Translations under genes and position numbers: made by a program
The notes under the pieces: model-generated
Database searches by the model: none
What the model saw: the letters and a program-made list of their open reading frames with translations, nothing else
What the model was told of the DNA's origin: nothing
Source: Phytophthora quininea
Lineage: Eukaryota; Oomycota; Peronosporomycetes; Peronosporales; Peronosporaceae
Assembly: GCA_011947345.1 (NCBI GenBank)
Contig: JAAVTG010000620.1
Location: 124,001-188,000 of the forward strand
Length of the DNA: 64,000 nt
Direction: 5' to 3'
In this document: piece by piece, positions 34,234 to 47,186 of the stretch
How positions within the stretch are numbered: the first letter of the stretch is position 1
Layout: each line of letters begins with the position of its first letter

Positions 34234-35920
34234 GGACAAACTTCATTTTTTGCCGTCTCGTCAGGGACAGTTTTGCGCGAGCTGATGTTCAACGAACAAG
34301 TGATTGAAATTGCAGCCAGCAAGTCGAAATGCAAGGCTATCTTGCTGTGTTAGTTGTATATTATATCCGACAAGCCGAGCTAAGCCCCGGTGAGCAGGGC
34401 TCTTTGGACATTGCTTAGCCGAGTTATATACGCGATTGCCTCGCTTCGCTCAGCGAGAAGGCTGGTCTAAGTAAATCAATAAAATGTATTGAAAACGTTA
34501 GCAAAATACATGGCTACCCCTACGATCTCCCTGTAGACATCCTTATTCTCATGAGCAAGGTCTCGAATAAGAATTTTGTCTTCATTGTTCACCCGTTAGA
34601 CAAAACCTAGACCTGCGTGATGTAACTCGCGGTAGAGATACGACCGTTTAGGACTTTTTGGTTGGAATAGCAAAAGCAACTTGCAGAGGGAACCGCTTAC
34701 TTTGTAGTTAAAAGGATAATCCAACCGTTTTGTTGATTAAGGTAATGCGGGGGATCAGACACGTTGCCTGGCCCGGTGCCCTATCATACTGTACGGATAG
34801 ACCCCAAGCAGTTATTTCGCAGTTGAGGCACCCTCAGCGGCGAGTTCCACTGCAGACACGCTACCGAGTGAGGGACACCTTTCTATTTGATCCAATATTG
34901 CTTCAAAACAATGATTCCTCTGCTCCACCTGGTCTCTATAAAATGATATACGTGTCCGCTGGAATGAAGTTCACCGGAGAGGTTGAGATGAGATCGACGC
35001 GTTAGCCGTGCTCATCACAGCGAAACGTTATATGTTCCCCTTTGGTCCAGGCTCAAGTCAGGAAGGCTAGCTAGCACAAGACCTAATTCACCTTCGTCGT
35101 AGCCGCGTTCAACGCCAATATGTCGGTTCTAGTTCCGCGATATCGCATGCGAGTCCTCAGTATTGCCAAACTCTGGTAGTTGGGGAAGTGAAGGGTATGC
35201 ATTCAGAGAAACGTCATCACTAAGCAGGCATTTGTTTACCGCACGTAGGGACTTCAGTTGAACCCGAAGATCAGAAGCACTGACACCTGTGCGCGTGCAA
35301 AACGCCATGCACAACCTAGTTAGGTTATTTTCCTGCACGCGGTTCCCAACCTCACATTACACCAAAATGACACCTAGCAATTATCATAGTTGTTGTTGGG
35401 GCAACGCTGGCCTTTATGACATCTGTTGTTCCGCTCGTCGGATTCCAGCAGCTCCAAGATCTAAGCCAATGGTGTTTGTCAGGAAGTACGTAACACTCTA
35501 CCATTTGGCGATGTTAGGGCTTTGAATGACACAAAAACCCTGATTAGACGAAGGTGATAGCGGTCGGACTCTCTTGGCGAAACTGAGTACATGTGGTCCG
35601 CAGCTATTTCGCCACCTTCTTTGACGATTTCTACAGATGCTGGAATTCCGGTATCGGTTTGCATTTTCAGGTATGAACAGATGTAGATCAGTGTATCGCT
35701 CTGCTTCAGATGGTCAGTAATTTACTACACATTACGCGACTGAGCTGTTGATCTCTAAATCTAAAATCGTGCGGACACGACACGCGGCGCGCCAACGAAG
35801 ATGAGGAGTGAGACTAGCGCCCGGTACACGAAGGGGAAAGTGAGAACAGTGCCGATAATGGTAAGGAACAAAGGAAGAAAACGCGGGCGCGGGTGCCTCC
35901 GACTAACGGACGCCGTCATC
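34234..35920. other. No gene recognised; short coding-like fragments
   Basis: About 1.7 kb. A minus-strand stretch at 35479-35664 (IPASVEIVKEGGEIAADHMY) and one at 35129-35338 (LRVQLKSLRAVNKCLLSDD) read somewhat like protein but match no family that can be named. They may be remnants of one decayed gene. Confidence 0.35.
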
Positions 35921-36719
35921 TTTGCAGCCGCGGAAGAAGACGCCTCATACAGTTCGGATATTTTCCCTGGATGACCCTGACCTTGTTCACGCCGAAGTAG
36001 CCGCGATGATCGCCGATGACCAGTCGTTCGATGTCGCCGCGCAAGAGAAGGCACTTCGCAGTTGGCGAGCCCGGTTGGTTGGACTGCGCGAAGGACGAGG
36101 GCGTTTAGAAGAGTCTACGGGCATAACAACAGAGGAAGCAAAACTTGAAGGCGATATAAAGGAAACAGCACACGAACTTGTTCAATACTCGATGCCTAAA
36201 CCTAAAACGGATGCAGTTGAACGCCAAAAGCGATAGGAGTACGATGCCAAGTTTGTAGCCATTTCCGTGGCGTTGACATCGCGGCGTTCACAGTCGGACC
36301 GCCAAGAAAGAAAAAAACAGCGTGTAGGCGGCGAATCCCGCTACCAGTGCGAGAGTGGAGATGGTCAGACTAGTGGTGCTGCTGCGGTGTTTGCTGCGGA
36401 AGCTGGTGGACTCGTGAAGGAGGATTCATCTCCGTCTGGAGACGACGACGATGGTGATGAGAAGTGAGAGCCACGAAGTAGTTGCAACTCCGGAAGTGAA
36501 GCGCAGCAGCGCGGTATTAGAGTGTTGAGGGAGCTAACGAAGAGTTCGAGGATAAGCTACCCATACCGTTAACTGGCGGTACGATAAGCCACCCTTTCCA
36601 CCAAGTCCTGACACTCACCGCTTGACAGCGCCCAACCGAGTACCGCATACCGATACCAGATGTCGACGATCGATGCGCGTGGAGAACAGAGCCGCCAACT
36701 GCAGAGACAACCAATTTGG

Positions 36720-37911
36720 ATGCCTGTCAAGAAACTCTGGCTGGGTTCCCGGCGCGTTGGAAGGCTCCACAGCGCATTGAAGCAGGTCGAGGAGGAGACA
36801 AACCAGCACTTTATTATCCGCTCGTCGCAGACGATTAGCAAGCGCAACGCAACAACCAAAAACCCTGCAAACCGACTTTCTGAAACCTGGAACGACAACT
36901 GTAAAACGATGGTCTGCACACGGATACAAGCAGGCGCCGCGCGGAAAAGGGCATCGACACCATCAATCTGTTCGCTGTACTGAGTGTATCACAAAACTTA
37001 ACATCGCGCTGTAGGTGCTTGGAAACAAGTACTATCTCTACGTTCAGCCAAAGGGTGCGCACAACCACGCTGTCTCTCGTATTTTGTGGTAGTGGTACTC
37101 ACAGAATCGACAAATCCTAGACCCGGCTTTGATGATTCCAACGGAATCAGGCATGCTCGTGAGTGAAGCTTCCACTAAAGGCATACTTGCATGGCTGCGT
37201 TCGAAGTCGAGTACGTCATTTAGCGCTGGTGTAGTTAGTAGATAACTAATTGTTTTTGTTTTTGTTGTGCAGACAAGAAAAGAAGATTCAACTGATGTCG
37301 AGTGGCTGGCGAAACTCCTGACTGGGCTTCATGAAAAGGAGGAAGGGAACTTTCGGCGAATCTACTTTGGCGAGTCGCGTAGCGTGACACTGTGCGTGTT
37401 TTTCAAATTGCCGTAATGAAAAGACTGTTTGCAGCATCTAGAAGCCATATTAGTTGACACCACTCACGGCATAAATGCCAATGCTTTCAAGTTGTTTAGT
37501 TTTGTCGTTCACGATTTCTTCGGAAAGGTACACATTCAACAGTATGATCATCAACACATTTTGGTATGAACATTAACGCTCTGTTGTGCTGTTTGACACA
37601 GGGACAATACACACTCGTGGAGTGCGAATTCAAAGACAATCTCAGATTAGCACTAAACGCTTTCAAGATGAACAATACCGATTACAACCTAGTCAAAGTT
37701 GTGCTGGCTGACGAAGCGTTGCACGAGAAGGAGGTTCTTACTGAAAGATTTCGTGAACGCAAGGCAGATTCTCTGCAAGTTTCAGGTTCGTCAGAGATTC
37801 TCGAAACAAGTTGCAAAATTGGTGGTGAGAACTTTTACAGAGAAAGAGGTGGTCGAAGCTTTGATGTCCCAGCTGATCGATGCATATAACGAAGAGAAAT
37901 ATGACGCATAG
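36720..37911 (+). pseudogene. ZSWIM/FAR1-type MULE transposase fragment
   Basis: About 36800-37080 reads, across frame changes, as a ZSWIM-like zinc-binding N-terminal domain (TISKRNATT, then YYLYVQPKGAHNHAVSRIL). From about 37440 the transposase core reads EAILVDTTHGINANAFKLF, then FVVHDFFGKGQYTLVECEF and DNLRLALNAFK, landmarks of the MULE family with its first catalytic Asp in VDTTHG. A likely intron lies at about 37200-37272 (GTACGT...TGCAG). Multiple breaks make it non-functional as written. Confidence 0.7.
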
Positions 37912-38533
37912 AAGAAGTATTTTGTTGATATACTGGGCGGCAACAAAAGCACCCGCTGTACGTGACCTCCATCAACAACTGGGACTACATACAAGACGAA
38001 TAAATGCCGTATCCCAGAGGAGATGTGTCAAATCTTGGCAACACCGCCACCAACCGCTTGTAATCGAAATGGGGAAGACAAAGCAACTGATAACGCCTTC
38101 CTATGGAATCGACGACGTCATAGCATCTATGATTATGATGCAGGAATAGGAGGAAGACGCGAGACTCGAGGAACTCACGCGTGTTGGGTTTAGACCCCGA
38201 AAGATGGCGAACATCCGGAGCTATCATCACTTGCAGCTTGCGTCACTCACTCTCGGGTCCTGGGTACGATATGGAGACTTTTCCAGAAATAGGTTGCCTG
38301 AAGTGCCGACGCACAGGGAAGATCTACTTCGTGAACATACAGGTGAGTGTCCAGTATTGCAATGCGGATGATTTCTGGTACCCGTTTTTGTATGCAAACA
38401 TATTACTGACCACTGTGTCGTTACTTACAAATATTCACCTGCAGCTGCACATTCGTCCAGACGCTTATGTTATCATGCTGACATGTGATGTTCTTCCGCC
38501 GCATCAATAGAAACGAGACAGTGCTGCCCCCCC

Positions 38534-39444
38534 GTGTCAGCAATGAGTCCACGGATGCTTCGAGGAAATCCTGTCAACAACATTCCTCAAGGAGACGTTC
38601 ATCCCGGCGGATTCGATTGGCATCCTGTTGACGCAGTGGAAGAGAATTCGACCCAAACCAAGCGTCCGCCCGTTGCATTGGATGCAATGTATTCTCAAAC
38701 CAAGAACGTCATGGAGGATATTATCGCTGTGATGTCAAGACAGTCAGCATCAACGTTTAGGGCGGGGGTACAGTGGCAGCATGATTTTCATGATGCACTT
38801 GGAGATGAATCGCTCGATGACATTGCGGGGCAAATAAATTACAAAGACGAGTTCTCTACAAGGGGGACAGCGGAACCAATTACTTCAGATTCGATGAAAG
38901 CTTCTTGCACCGTAGTGGATGATAGTTTGGGTGAAGACCTTCCGGTACAATCAGTTGGAGCTGTTGCAGCTCCTTGCCAGGTAGTCGACGCCCACAATAT
39001 CCTGATACAAAATCGCCCAGACAATGAACAGCAAGATATTGTTTTCCTAAGTCTATCAAGAAAGGTGTTTTAACTAAAGCTGCGAAGAAGAATATAGAAA
39101 GCTCGCAAGAGAAGCGGCGGCTTGCAGTGCTGGCAAGGCAGTGCGAGGATGAGTCGAATACTGCGGCCATGACTGTCGCAGATGTCGATGACGTACTCTC
39201 ACGGCCTTACTCCTATCTGTCGGCCGCAGCGGTAGTTGAGAATTTCGTGTTTCCGGTATGTGATGTAAACGATGCTCCGCAAATTTTGCCTCGAGAGATT
39301 GGCGATGATGTACAGCCTCCTACGCAGATGCTTCCTCTCCACAAAATTGACAGGGACATTAAGGAAATCACGTGCGAGGCGCGACTGTCATTAAGTTCAC
39401 GATCTCGCTATGTGGCTGCGTGGCCAGAGCGCGGCAGCGCCTGA
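38534..39444 (+). pseudogene. MULE-associated linker region, unrecognised
   Basis: Frames 38534-39073 and 39127-39444 encode an acidic, Asp/Ser/Gln-rich polypeptide with no known domain. They lie between the transposase and the protease region in the same orientation, and codon use is AT-richer than in the host genes. Probably the linker of one original ORF. Confidence 0.4.
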
Positions 39445-39514
39445 TTGTTTTCGCTGATGACATGAGTGAGTGAAGAAAGCGTAAAGCGCCTTAATCTGCA
39501 CAATTCGGTGTAAG

Positions 39515-40122
39515 TTGCCGGTAACGCCGTGCTTTCAGTTGTGCTGTTTCCGAGAGGGTGTGTGGCTAAACACTACCGCTGTGATTACAACCATGAAGGC
39601 ACCAGCTATGTTGGACGTCGGTATTCTTTGCAAAGTACACAGGCAATGTGACAAGACAACAAAAATTGCAGATGCGTACACGGCATTTTTACCAGTCAAG
39701 GCCATCATCATCGGCGCGGTGAATCGGGGGAACTGCCGCTGGGTGGGATTCCGTACCGACACAGTCACTCAATTACGACGTTTGTTTGATCTCATGCAAG
39801 TTACCAGCAATTACAAAAGGATGGAAAAATGTTGGTCTCGGTAATTGAGCCTCTTGCTGGCGTCGAAGGCGAGATCGCTTTTGACGACTTCACTTCATAC
39901 AAGCAGCAAGACAACGATAACTGTGAATTATGGGGTCTTGTGGTGTTAGAGTTGACACTTGCCGATATCCCATGGGACAACAGGCTGCATGACCAGATTC
40001 CATTCTTGTGCGCTCAATATTTGCAGATGTGTGCCAGCTTTCTTGTAGACAGCAGTGAAAATGGTCTCCTTCAAGCAACAGAAGACAAAGACTTCGCATC
40101 GATGCATGGTGTGGCGACCTAA
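39515..40122 (+). pseudogene. Ulp1/C48-like cysteine protease region of the MULE
   Basis: The segment IIIGAVNRGNCRWVGFRTD resembles the Ulp1 strand where a catalytic His normally precedes Trp (NxHW); here Arg stands in that place. After a frame change near 39835, QQDNDNCELWGLVVLEL matches the Gln-x(5)-Cys segment with the nucleophile Cys. Such proteases cut SUMO in host proteins; in MULEs their role is unknown. The missing His and the frameshift argue against activity. Confidence 0.6.
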
Positions 40123-40815
40123 AGTTCTTACAAATAAAATGTGGAGACTTTAAAAAGCAAGCGTCGTGTCATATATATTCCAAAGGCGAAGATAAAGCTG
40201 CTCAAAAACATGTGCTCTAACGTTTGCCATAATAGAGTGACATTTTATCCGGTATCTCTACCACCAGTCACCTTCTTTTACACGAAGTAAACAGGTTTAA
40301 AGCGAGCGAGCACGTTCTCTTTCCCTCTAAAAGATCGAAGAAGGCGGTACTCGTCGTTACAATACCAACCTAGAGAATTTGCTATAACTTCATATTCCTC
40401 TCTAAACAATTGTCTGCTGGGTTTCCTTGTTCTGGCGCTTTTTTTTGTAGTATATCTGAAAGAATATATAGAACTATAAGCTCCCCACTACGAACAATGT
40501 TGCCAAGAATGCCCGAAGGTTTCATGTTGCGTCTTGCTGGACAATAGAATGCGCTCATTCTGAAGGATGGTGAGTGTAGTCAGTGATGAACCAGATTAAA
40601 GCGGAGTTTACAAGTTGTAATAATGACAGCTATTCAATCTTGGTCTTTGGGAGCACCACTGGCGTTTGTTTGAATTCATTGGACGGATAAAGCTATACCA
40701 GAATTTGATGAAAGCGTAAGTTTTGCCGTGAATGTGTTTAAACGTACCAAGAAACCACTCAAAGTAAGTGGTAGTAGAAAAGTAAACAACTGCTAAAACA
40801 CGCGTTGATCATTCA
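40123..40815. other. AT-rich, no gene recognised
   Basis: About 700 bp without coding signal. A T8 tract in TCTGGCGCTTTTTTTT at about 40432 is followed by sequence similar to that at about 52064. Confidence 0.4.
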
Positions 40816-41658
40816 TTGTGCCTCCTCCAGCAGCAAGGCTCAGGCGTCCTGGATTCTTGGTCTGTTGAAGAAGAAGTGGCGGAATCGGAGTAGGTGACGT
40901 TGTTTTGAGTTCCTCCCGCTAGCAACATATGGGCAGTTGGGGACAAAACAAAACAGATCGTCCACCGCGGAAATATCGTCGATAAATGGGGCCACCAGTG
41001 GTTGATCGACCTCCATATCGCGTACATAGTGAGCGATATCAAAGAAGCTTGAATAATCTAGTTGTGCCGTGCCCCGCGTGAGCACACATGAAGTCCCCTT
41101 TGAACACGATCAAGTGTTCCGTGTTCAGGTGGAGAAGGTGAGCACTGGAGTGAAGTCTGACTAGGCGATTCAAACCGCAACTGTACGTGGAGGTGTTGTC
41201 TTGCGTCGCCATCAGCAAACTCCAGGCACAGCATCAAGGTCCGCTGCATTGTCATCAACAACAGGTGGGGCAAAGTAGCGCCGAATAGGCTGGTCGACAG
41301 TGCCAGCATTCGTGCGCAAGAAATTCCACTCCGTCGCCGACGAACCAGGGAAAAACGTACCGTAGTAGCGACGAAGGCAAACCATCAGGATCCACGACAA
41401 CGCATCTGGAACTCGTGCTCGAGTGCGTCAGGGGTGAAACGCCTCGCCATTCCAGGTGCCGTTGTCCCAGTTGAGATCGTCGTGGCGCGCAACCGTTCGC
41501 AAGTGGTTCACCGCATCGACCATGACCGACTTGTAAAGGATGGTGTAACCGCGTTCTTGGAGTTGCTGACGAACGTTCATGGTTTTGGGTGAGTGCATAT
41601 CCGCAGCATATTCACTGCGATGAGATGGTGCTCTAAGTTTCCTGCTTGAATTATTCAT
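40816..41658 (-). pseudogene. Decayed ORF, possibly a 2-oxoglutarate oxygenase-like family
   Basis: Minus-strand fragments in three frames seem to belong to one protein. They are RQQLQERGYTILYKSV (N-terminal, 41658-41428), FFPGSSATEWNFLRTNAG with TVDQPIRRYFAPP (41400-41212), a segment about 41200-41050 containing HLIVFKGDFMCAHAG, and IAHYVRDMEVDQPLVAPFID (to 40840). The pattern QPIxxxF followed by IVFKGDxxHAG resembles a double-stranded beta-helix oxygenase, but the expected HxD would be RxY here. The assignment is tentative; a transposon passenger is as likely as a host gene. Confidence 0.3.
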
Positions 41659-42064
41659 GTTTTAGATCAGTGTTCGGACAATTAAATAAAAACTGCATTG
41701 GTTCTCTAGAAAACGTAATTCGTCATTGACGAATGCGGCGTAGCAATAATAAAAATTGCAATAATTAGCCAGTATTGTGTGGGTTCGAACGGTGCAGCAG
41801 TTTAGACTTGACCCATCCAAGCTGTTGTGCGCAGGTTCGAGTCCCGACTCCATCAAGACGCTGGTGGCTGTCAGGTTCCTGGCAGGGTTTATTTTCGCCA
41901 ATCAAACAGGCGGGCGACGGCAAAATTGACAGTCATCAGTGGACATGGAGCAGGGATTTTTATCGGTGTTTTAATATTACCTGTTATAATGAATCAGGAG
42001 TTGAAACCGGTTTTTATTTTTATTGGAGGCGGGAGGCTCTCAGCCAAAATCGCTTTGGCTAGCA
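41659..42064. other. Spacer with tRNA-like T-arm motif, no gene called
   Basis: About 400 bp. GGTTCGAGTCCCGACTCCA at about 41833 looks like the 3' part of a tRNA, but no matching 5' half is present. Confidence 0.4.
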
Positions 42065-43677
42065 CTAGACAGCATTTACAGGCTCAACTGGGGCGCTTTC
42101 ACCACCAAGGAGAGTAGTGAAGTCCCACAGCTCTCGGTTGCAGCGTAGGAAGACAATGGTCTCGAAGTTCGCCGGCAGTAAGCGTGAGCGAAGCGGTGTC
42201 AGGACTAACTTGCACTGTGAAAACAAGCGCTCGCAACGATTGCTTGTTGGTGGAATCATACACAGTATGTCTTGATACTTGGAGATCGAAGGGTGACGAG
42301 GGCGCTTCGCCTGACGGAGAGTAGCCGTAGCGAAATCCTCTTTGTCGTTTTTCTTCTCACGAGCCGTTGAGAGGACAGCGAATCCAGCAACAGCGTCTTC
42401 TTCCTGCGAACTTAGCGACCGGTTTGACAGCAACTTTACTAGCGCACTCTCGAATTCAGGAGAGTGGATGATCTTGGCTGTCGGCTTGAGGTCGTCAGCT
42501 GTTGACGGATACTTTGCAATGACAGCGTCGAATAGAAGACGAACGTCAGCGAGATTTCGCCGCTCCGATTGCAGATGCACACAGACGCTGTCCAAATCAG
42601 CAAGATTCTCGACAAGCTGGACAATGTGGCGGTGGGTGCTCGGACGCGGTAACAAGTCTTCAACAGCAGCAACCATCTTGATCGCATCACGTATCTTGAC
42701 GTACCGCGACAACATGTTGAAAGTCGAGGACCACCTCGTAACGTTAGCCTTCAACGGCTTGAGATCCGTGAAGCGTGCCAGCTTAGCACTGTTGTTCGGA
42801 AGGCGTAGCTGGATACAGAGAGCTTGAACTTGATCAATCAGGTCTTGGAAGTCCTTGAGGTAGCGACCGACAGCGAGGTTAAACCGATGGCTGGCGCATC
42901 CAACCAGTGGAACGCCCAGCCGGGTCGCTATGGCCTGGTTCGTTGGGCAATTGTCGCTCACGATGAAGAGAACCATCTCCGTAGTCTTGTGGTAGACGGA
43001 TAGCACAGCGTCGATCATGGCAATGTGGGCATCAGCACTCTGCCCATGCTCTGCATGAGAGATTGAGAGCAACGGCTGCCTCAGATCGCCCTCCCGAACA
43101 AACACAGCGTAGATGGCAACGAAGTGGATCGTTCCGCACGACCAGCCGTCGAACATGAGCCCAAATGAATCTCCCATGGCTGCTGAGATCTTGGTGCCAA
43201 CACGCTCAGCAACATGGCGCATGTAGCGCTGCAGCGTTTTCGAAGAAACGGGCTCAACACTTGCGAGAGAGCGGGTGAGGGGTCGTCGACTTCGCTGAGA
43301 GAGTGGTTCCTCACGATGACCCATTCCATCCACTTGTATATCTCCATCGTCCTCTGTTCCACGAAGCCGTGGGCCTCCAAAGTGGCGCCACCGTTTAGCT
43401 GGCTGGCCTCGAAGTTTTGCAGGTATCCCGGGTGCTTGGTGGCGAGATGGCTGACGAGGTTGCTGTAGCCGGTTCCTGGCGCTTGCTTCCGGGATTTACC
43501 ACATTCCTTGCAGGAGAACATTCCCCCACCGCAGTCCGTGTAGAAATACTCGCAGATGCCGCGCGACGTTGTCATTTGCTTGAAGTGTAGCGATCGAAGT
43601 CGAAATGAACAACCACAGACGAGAGCTATAGAACAAAATGATCGACGCACCACAGCCAGCCGTCTGTAGTTGTCCAC
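42065..43677 (-). pseudogene. Second hAT transposase, frameshifted, different family from the first
   Basis: The N-terminal frame (about 43584-43260) has a BED-type finger (FSCKECGKS ... [10 protein letters not shown]). The main frame runs to 42065: [70 protein letters not shown], and the C-terminal dimerisation stretch [20 protein letters not shown]. The overlap between frames lies at the G run 43280-43283 (C on the coding strand), one base short. It is about as long as the transposase at 14441 but clearly divergent and apparently intronless. Convincing TIRs and target duplication were not found, so element limits are not given. Confidence 0.8.
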
Positions 43678-43699
43678 AGGACACCAGCCATCCTTTTTA

Positions 43700-46480
43700 C
43701 GTGAAGGTTAAAAAGTAAATATACTTATTACGGGGCCAATTGTAAATTGTACGGTCTTTTCTACTTTCCAATAATCCGTTATTCCGTCAATATAATATTC
43801 AATTTATTGTATTTTAATAACTTTTTCCGATCACTGTTTTAGATGCGTACACGTATTCTCGTTTACGTGGTTTGTACAATTTCAGGTATTGATGTTGACG
43901 ACGGGTGCTCTGGTGTCGGGTCCTTGGGCAGGTGCATATGCGTAAGCCAACGTCGACTCGTGACAGCCACAAATATGCAACTTAATGTTTCTTTAGAATC
44001 CACGGACTTCAGCACGTTCAGACTCACTTTGACCCTTACCTTACGAGTGCAATCCAATTCGAAGCTACTGAAGTGGATATTTGTGTCACGCTAGCATTTT
44101 TGCGGTCTTTCCGTCATTGCTGAAGGCCATGATTTTGGTGATACGCAAGCTCAGCATTCCTTGCGACAGTTCATTTATCAAAGATGGAGCGAGCACTGTT
44201 AACGCAACAACTTTGCACTAAATACTTCCTTTGGCGATAGCCCTCTTGCTGTGGTACTACTTCGACACTTCCATGAGATACACTCATTAACACCTTTTTA
44301 CCTTATGAAGACCGTCATATCTACCTGTTGCTACGGAATGGGTGCTCCATTGCTTTTTGTATCACAATCCAATTGGCAGCACGATTGGCAAAAGACGCCA
44401 GACTCGCCCAAACAGTGCCTATCGACGCCGCTGAAGAATCTAAACAGGAAAGCGGTCAGCACGCTTCCCGTCCTACACCTTGCCAGCGGATGCAAGAGCT
44501 GTTATCTTCCCGGAGGTACGCGACCCGAGAAATCTCCTCTGTAGATGGTAGTGCTAGCTTGACAACTACTTTGTACATAAGCTGACGGTTCGTGTCACTT
44601 GTGCACTTAGACTTGAAGGAGTATCTGAAGGGAAATCCAAATCCTAGCCCAGTTCCACTCCGGATGAAGCTGCTTTGGGTGTCGGACCCCCAATACAAGC
44701 AGTTGACTTATGCGCGACTGCATTTTGTTGATGCCGACTCCCCGAGCTGATGGAGGAATGTCTGAAGGTTTGTCAATCTTTAAAATACTTATAGTGCAAC
44801 TGACACTATTTTGAATGTACAAATCTTTCGCAACAACTAATATGAAAATCGACACCACGTCGATCAATTTTGTTTACAACCACCGTGTGGAATTTCACCT
44901 CGGAGGACAGAAGCCTGCCACTACCAGGAGCTGTCGTTAGCATCACCAGCTACTCTAACCTAGGTCTCTTCCGAGAGGTCCAGTGCCAAGCAACCGTGCG
45001 TCTGGTTAATCTGCAGTAGACGCCATAGGTGAGCTGATGAATCTAGTGCCTTTTCGACATAAAACGCAAATGCTTATTGATTCTTTTCATTTGTCAAAAA
45101 TATAACCTCCGCTACTCGGGTCGAGACCTACGTCATTGCGCAATTTACCAGAGAGGGTGGAAGTCGAAAACACCTACCAAAGTAAGTCTCTTGTTTGGTT
45201 GGTATAAAATTGCAGATTATCTAGTCATCCTCGCTAGCTCTTCGGAGATGCCTACGAAGCCGGGATCGTGAAATTATACCTACCGTGAACAAATACTGCT
45301 TGTGACAGAGGTCAGCCACGTCATTCCAGTTGATCAAGCAGATTGGAAGGCTGTGAAGGCAAGCCTCAACGCGAGTGTAAATTCAAGAAACCGGTCTTGC
45401 ACACTCGAGAATCTGAAACGATAGTTTAACGTCATTTGGCGTGCATAGGAGCGTACCGAAGATTCAAATCGAACTGAACGACAGCTATTATAGGACCAAG
45501 TGAAGCAACAGGTCGACGAGCGTCTGTACCGTCGCCGACACGCCCACATTTCTTCTCTACCATCTCTGCAATAGGGTGTTGCCACTCAGATGACGAGTGA
45601 ATGCGAATCAGGAAACGTGCTACGGCAGGTTGAGCTTACGCACGGCCCTGGGGCTGCTTCAATTTTGTCACCGGTATCTAGCAGCAGAATTCGGGGAGAG
45701 AATTCCGCCCATGCCTCTGACATGACGCTTGACCATGCTGCTTCGGATGCAAGAGAACGCTGCCTCATCAGGAAAGGAAGGTGTTGGCTTACGCAGCATT
45801 TTTCGTCGTTGGAACGGAGATTATTCAATAACTGCAAAGCATTTACCAGATCGAGCGAATTAAGAGAAAGCGTGAAAGAAAGTTGGATTTACGCTGTGCC
45901 CGCCGCTACCACAAACTGCTGCAGGAACGTGTGGTTTTCACTCGCGCTCTTGGGGGCGTACTGCTGTGCACAGCTGTACTGCAAAATAGTATATTATCGA
46001 TGCCTCCCAGCTAGCATTGCTGGGTTTGGGCGTGGTGTGGCGGGTTTAGACGTTCGCACTTGGTTGCTCTGGAGCACGTTCAGGAATGAACGAGCTTCCT
46101 ATCAACTACCGAAGCTAATCTGAGGAGGTCAGGAGCCGAAGCCGTTTTGCAACGGACTGCGCTTGATCCCAGAGCACCTTCCTGAAAAGATACTTTCCCC
46201 CAACCTCCAACGGAAAGTTCACAGTCACTGGGTACGAGCCAATGCACTTGATAGGTACCAGACTAAATAGACCTTTATTTGGCTCGGTTCTAAGACACTT
46301 TCTAATTATCAGACAGCTTCCTGTCAGTCAGTCGGCAATGCAGATGTGTGAACTAATGCAGGTTGAAGGTGGTCTATTCCTCCCAAACGTGGCCATCGGA
46401 TCTAGGATGTAACTCACTGAAGCAACCTTGCAAAGCCTGTGAACCTCCGCCATTGCTGAATTGATGCGGTAAATAGAGCC
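43700..46480. other. AT-rich, no gene recognised
   Basis: About 2.8 kb. A 177-residue open frame at 45590-46123 (plus) and fragments at 44251-44585 have some coding flavour but no recognisable domain. Probably old transposon sequence. Confidence 0.35.
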
Positions 46481-46529
46481 TTACAATTTGCAGACGCGCA
46501 TCCTGTCCGACAACGAAGTGTTTACGATA

Positions 46530-46839
46530 ACAGGTTGGCTTGGGGATAAAGGTGCAAAGGCGGTGGGAAATGGAGGTCCAAAGAGCCATTGCTACATTTT
46601 TGGGACAACCTTGCTGGGATTTCCTATCTTCGATTCGCAAGTTGGCGCGGCGTGCAGGAGTCATTCGCATGTCCGCTCTTGTGCACGATGAAAGTCGTGC
46701 GATGCTCAAAGTGTTTCTCCAGAGTCTGATTCAGGACGCAGTTGTGTATACCGATCTCGCGAACCGCAAAACAGTGACGAAAATGGACGTGCTGTACGCA
46801 CTTAAACGCCATGGCCGAACTCTCTATGGCTTTTTGTAA
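46530..46839 (+). pseudogene. Divergent histone H4-like sequence, frameshifted
   Basis: From about 46615 to 46839 one frame encodes [11 protein letters not shown], then [37 protein letters not shown] and [15 protein letters not shown], collinear with the histone H4 core fold to its end (TLYGF). The N-terminal tail-like stretch [16 protein letters not shown] is in another frame at about 46540-46590, and DNLAGIS, the equivalent of H4 DNIQGI, is in the third. H4 is among the most conserved proteins, so about one-third divergence plus two frame changes indicates a pseudogene or retrocopy. No intron is seen. It lies in transposon-rich sequence. Confidence 0.75.
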
Positions 46840-47186
46840 GACAACGCGGAAGATTACCACATTAAGGCAGACCCAGCAAAATCACAACCAACAGAAACTA
46901 CCAGACAATTAATCGTCGAATTTATTGCTGCATCCGTTTTTGTCCTGGCTAATTCCTCGCGGCGGACCGTCGGCATGCTCCTTTTCCTCTGCCTCCTATT
47001 TTTCCTATTCGGTTAGTACCTATATATCCCGCTTCTTAATTCCTTAAAGCAGCTCAACTGTCTTCGTATGCACTACCATCATCTTTGCTAGTTGAGATAG
47101 ACTAGTAGGAGGAACTGCTACTTGAGCTGAAACTGGTCTCAAACAAATAGCTAAGCTCTGTGTTCTGCTCCCTCCACATGCAACTG
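46840..47186. other. No gene recognised
   Basis: About 350 bp of AT-rich spacer with no motif recognised. Confidence 0.4.

Larger units (their letters stand above)
35922..40122 (+). mobile_element. Degraded Mutator-like element with Ulp1-like protease region
   Basis: A run of plus-strand coding fragments in changing frames has the order expected of oomycete MULEs with a captured Ulp1-like protease: an N-terminal hydrophilic segment (35935-36460), a FAR1/ZSWIM-like DNA-binding segment and transposase (about 36720-37911), a linker region (38200-39444) and a C48-type protease region (39515-40122). Boundaries are approximate; no terminal inverted repeats or target duplication were found. Confidence 0.6.

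Noticed and set aside
41782..41855. Possible tRNA (GGTTCGAGTCCCGACTCCA)
   Set aside because: The T-loop-like and acceptor-like 3' part has no matching 5' acceptor strand, and the T-stem pairs poorly. At most a tRNA-derived relic.
41951..43828. Possible TIRs of the second hAT (CAGGGATTTTTATCGG and an inverted CAGTGATCGG-like end)
   Set aside because: Similarity is weak and the flanks show no 8-bp duplication.
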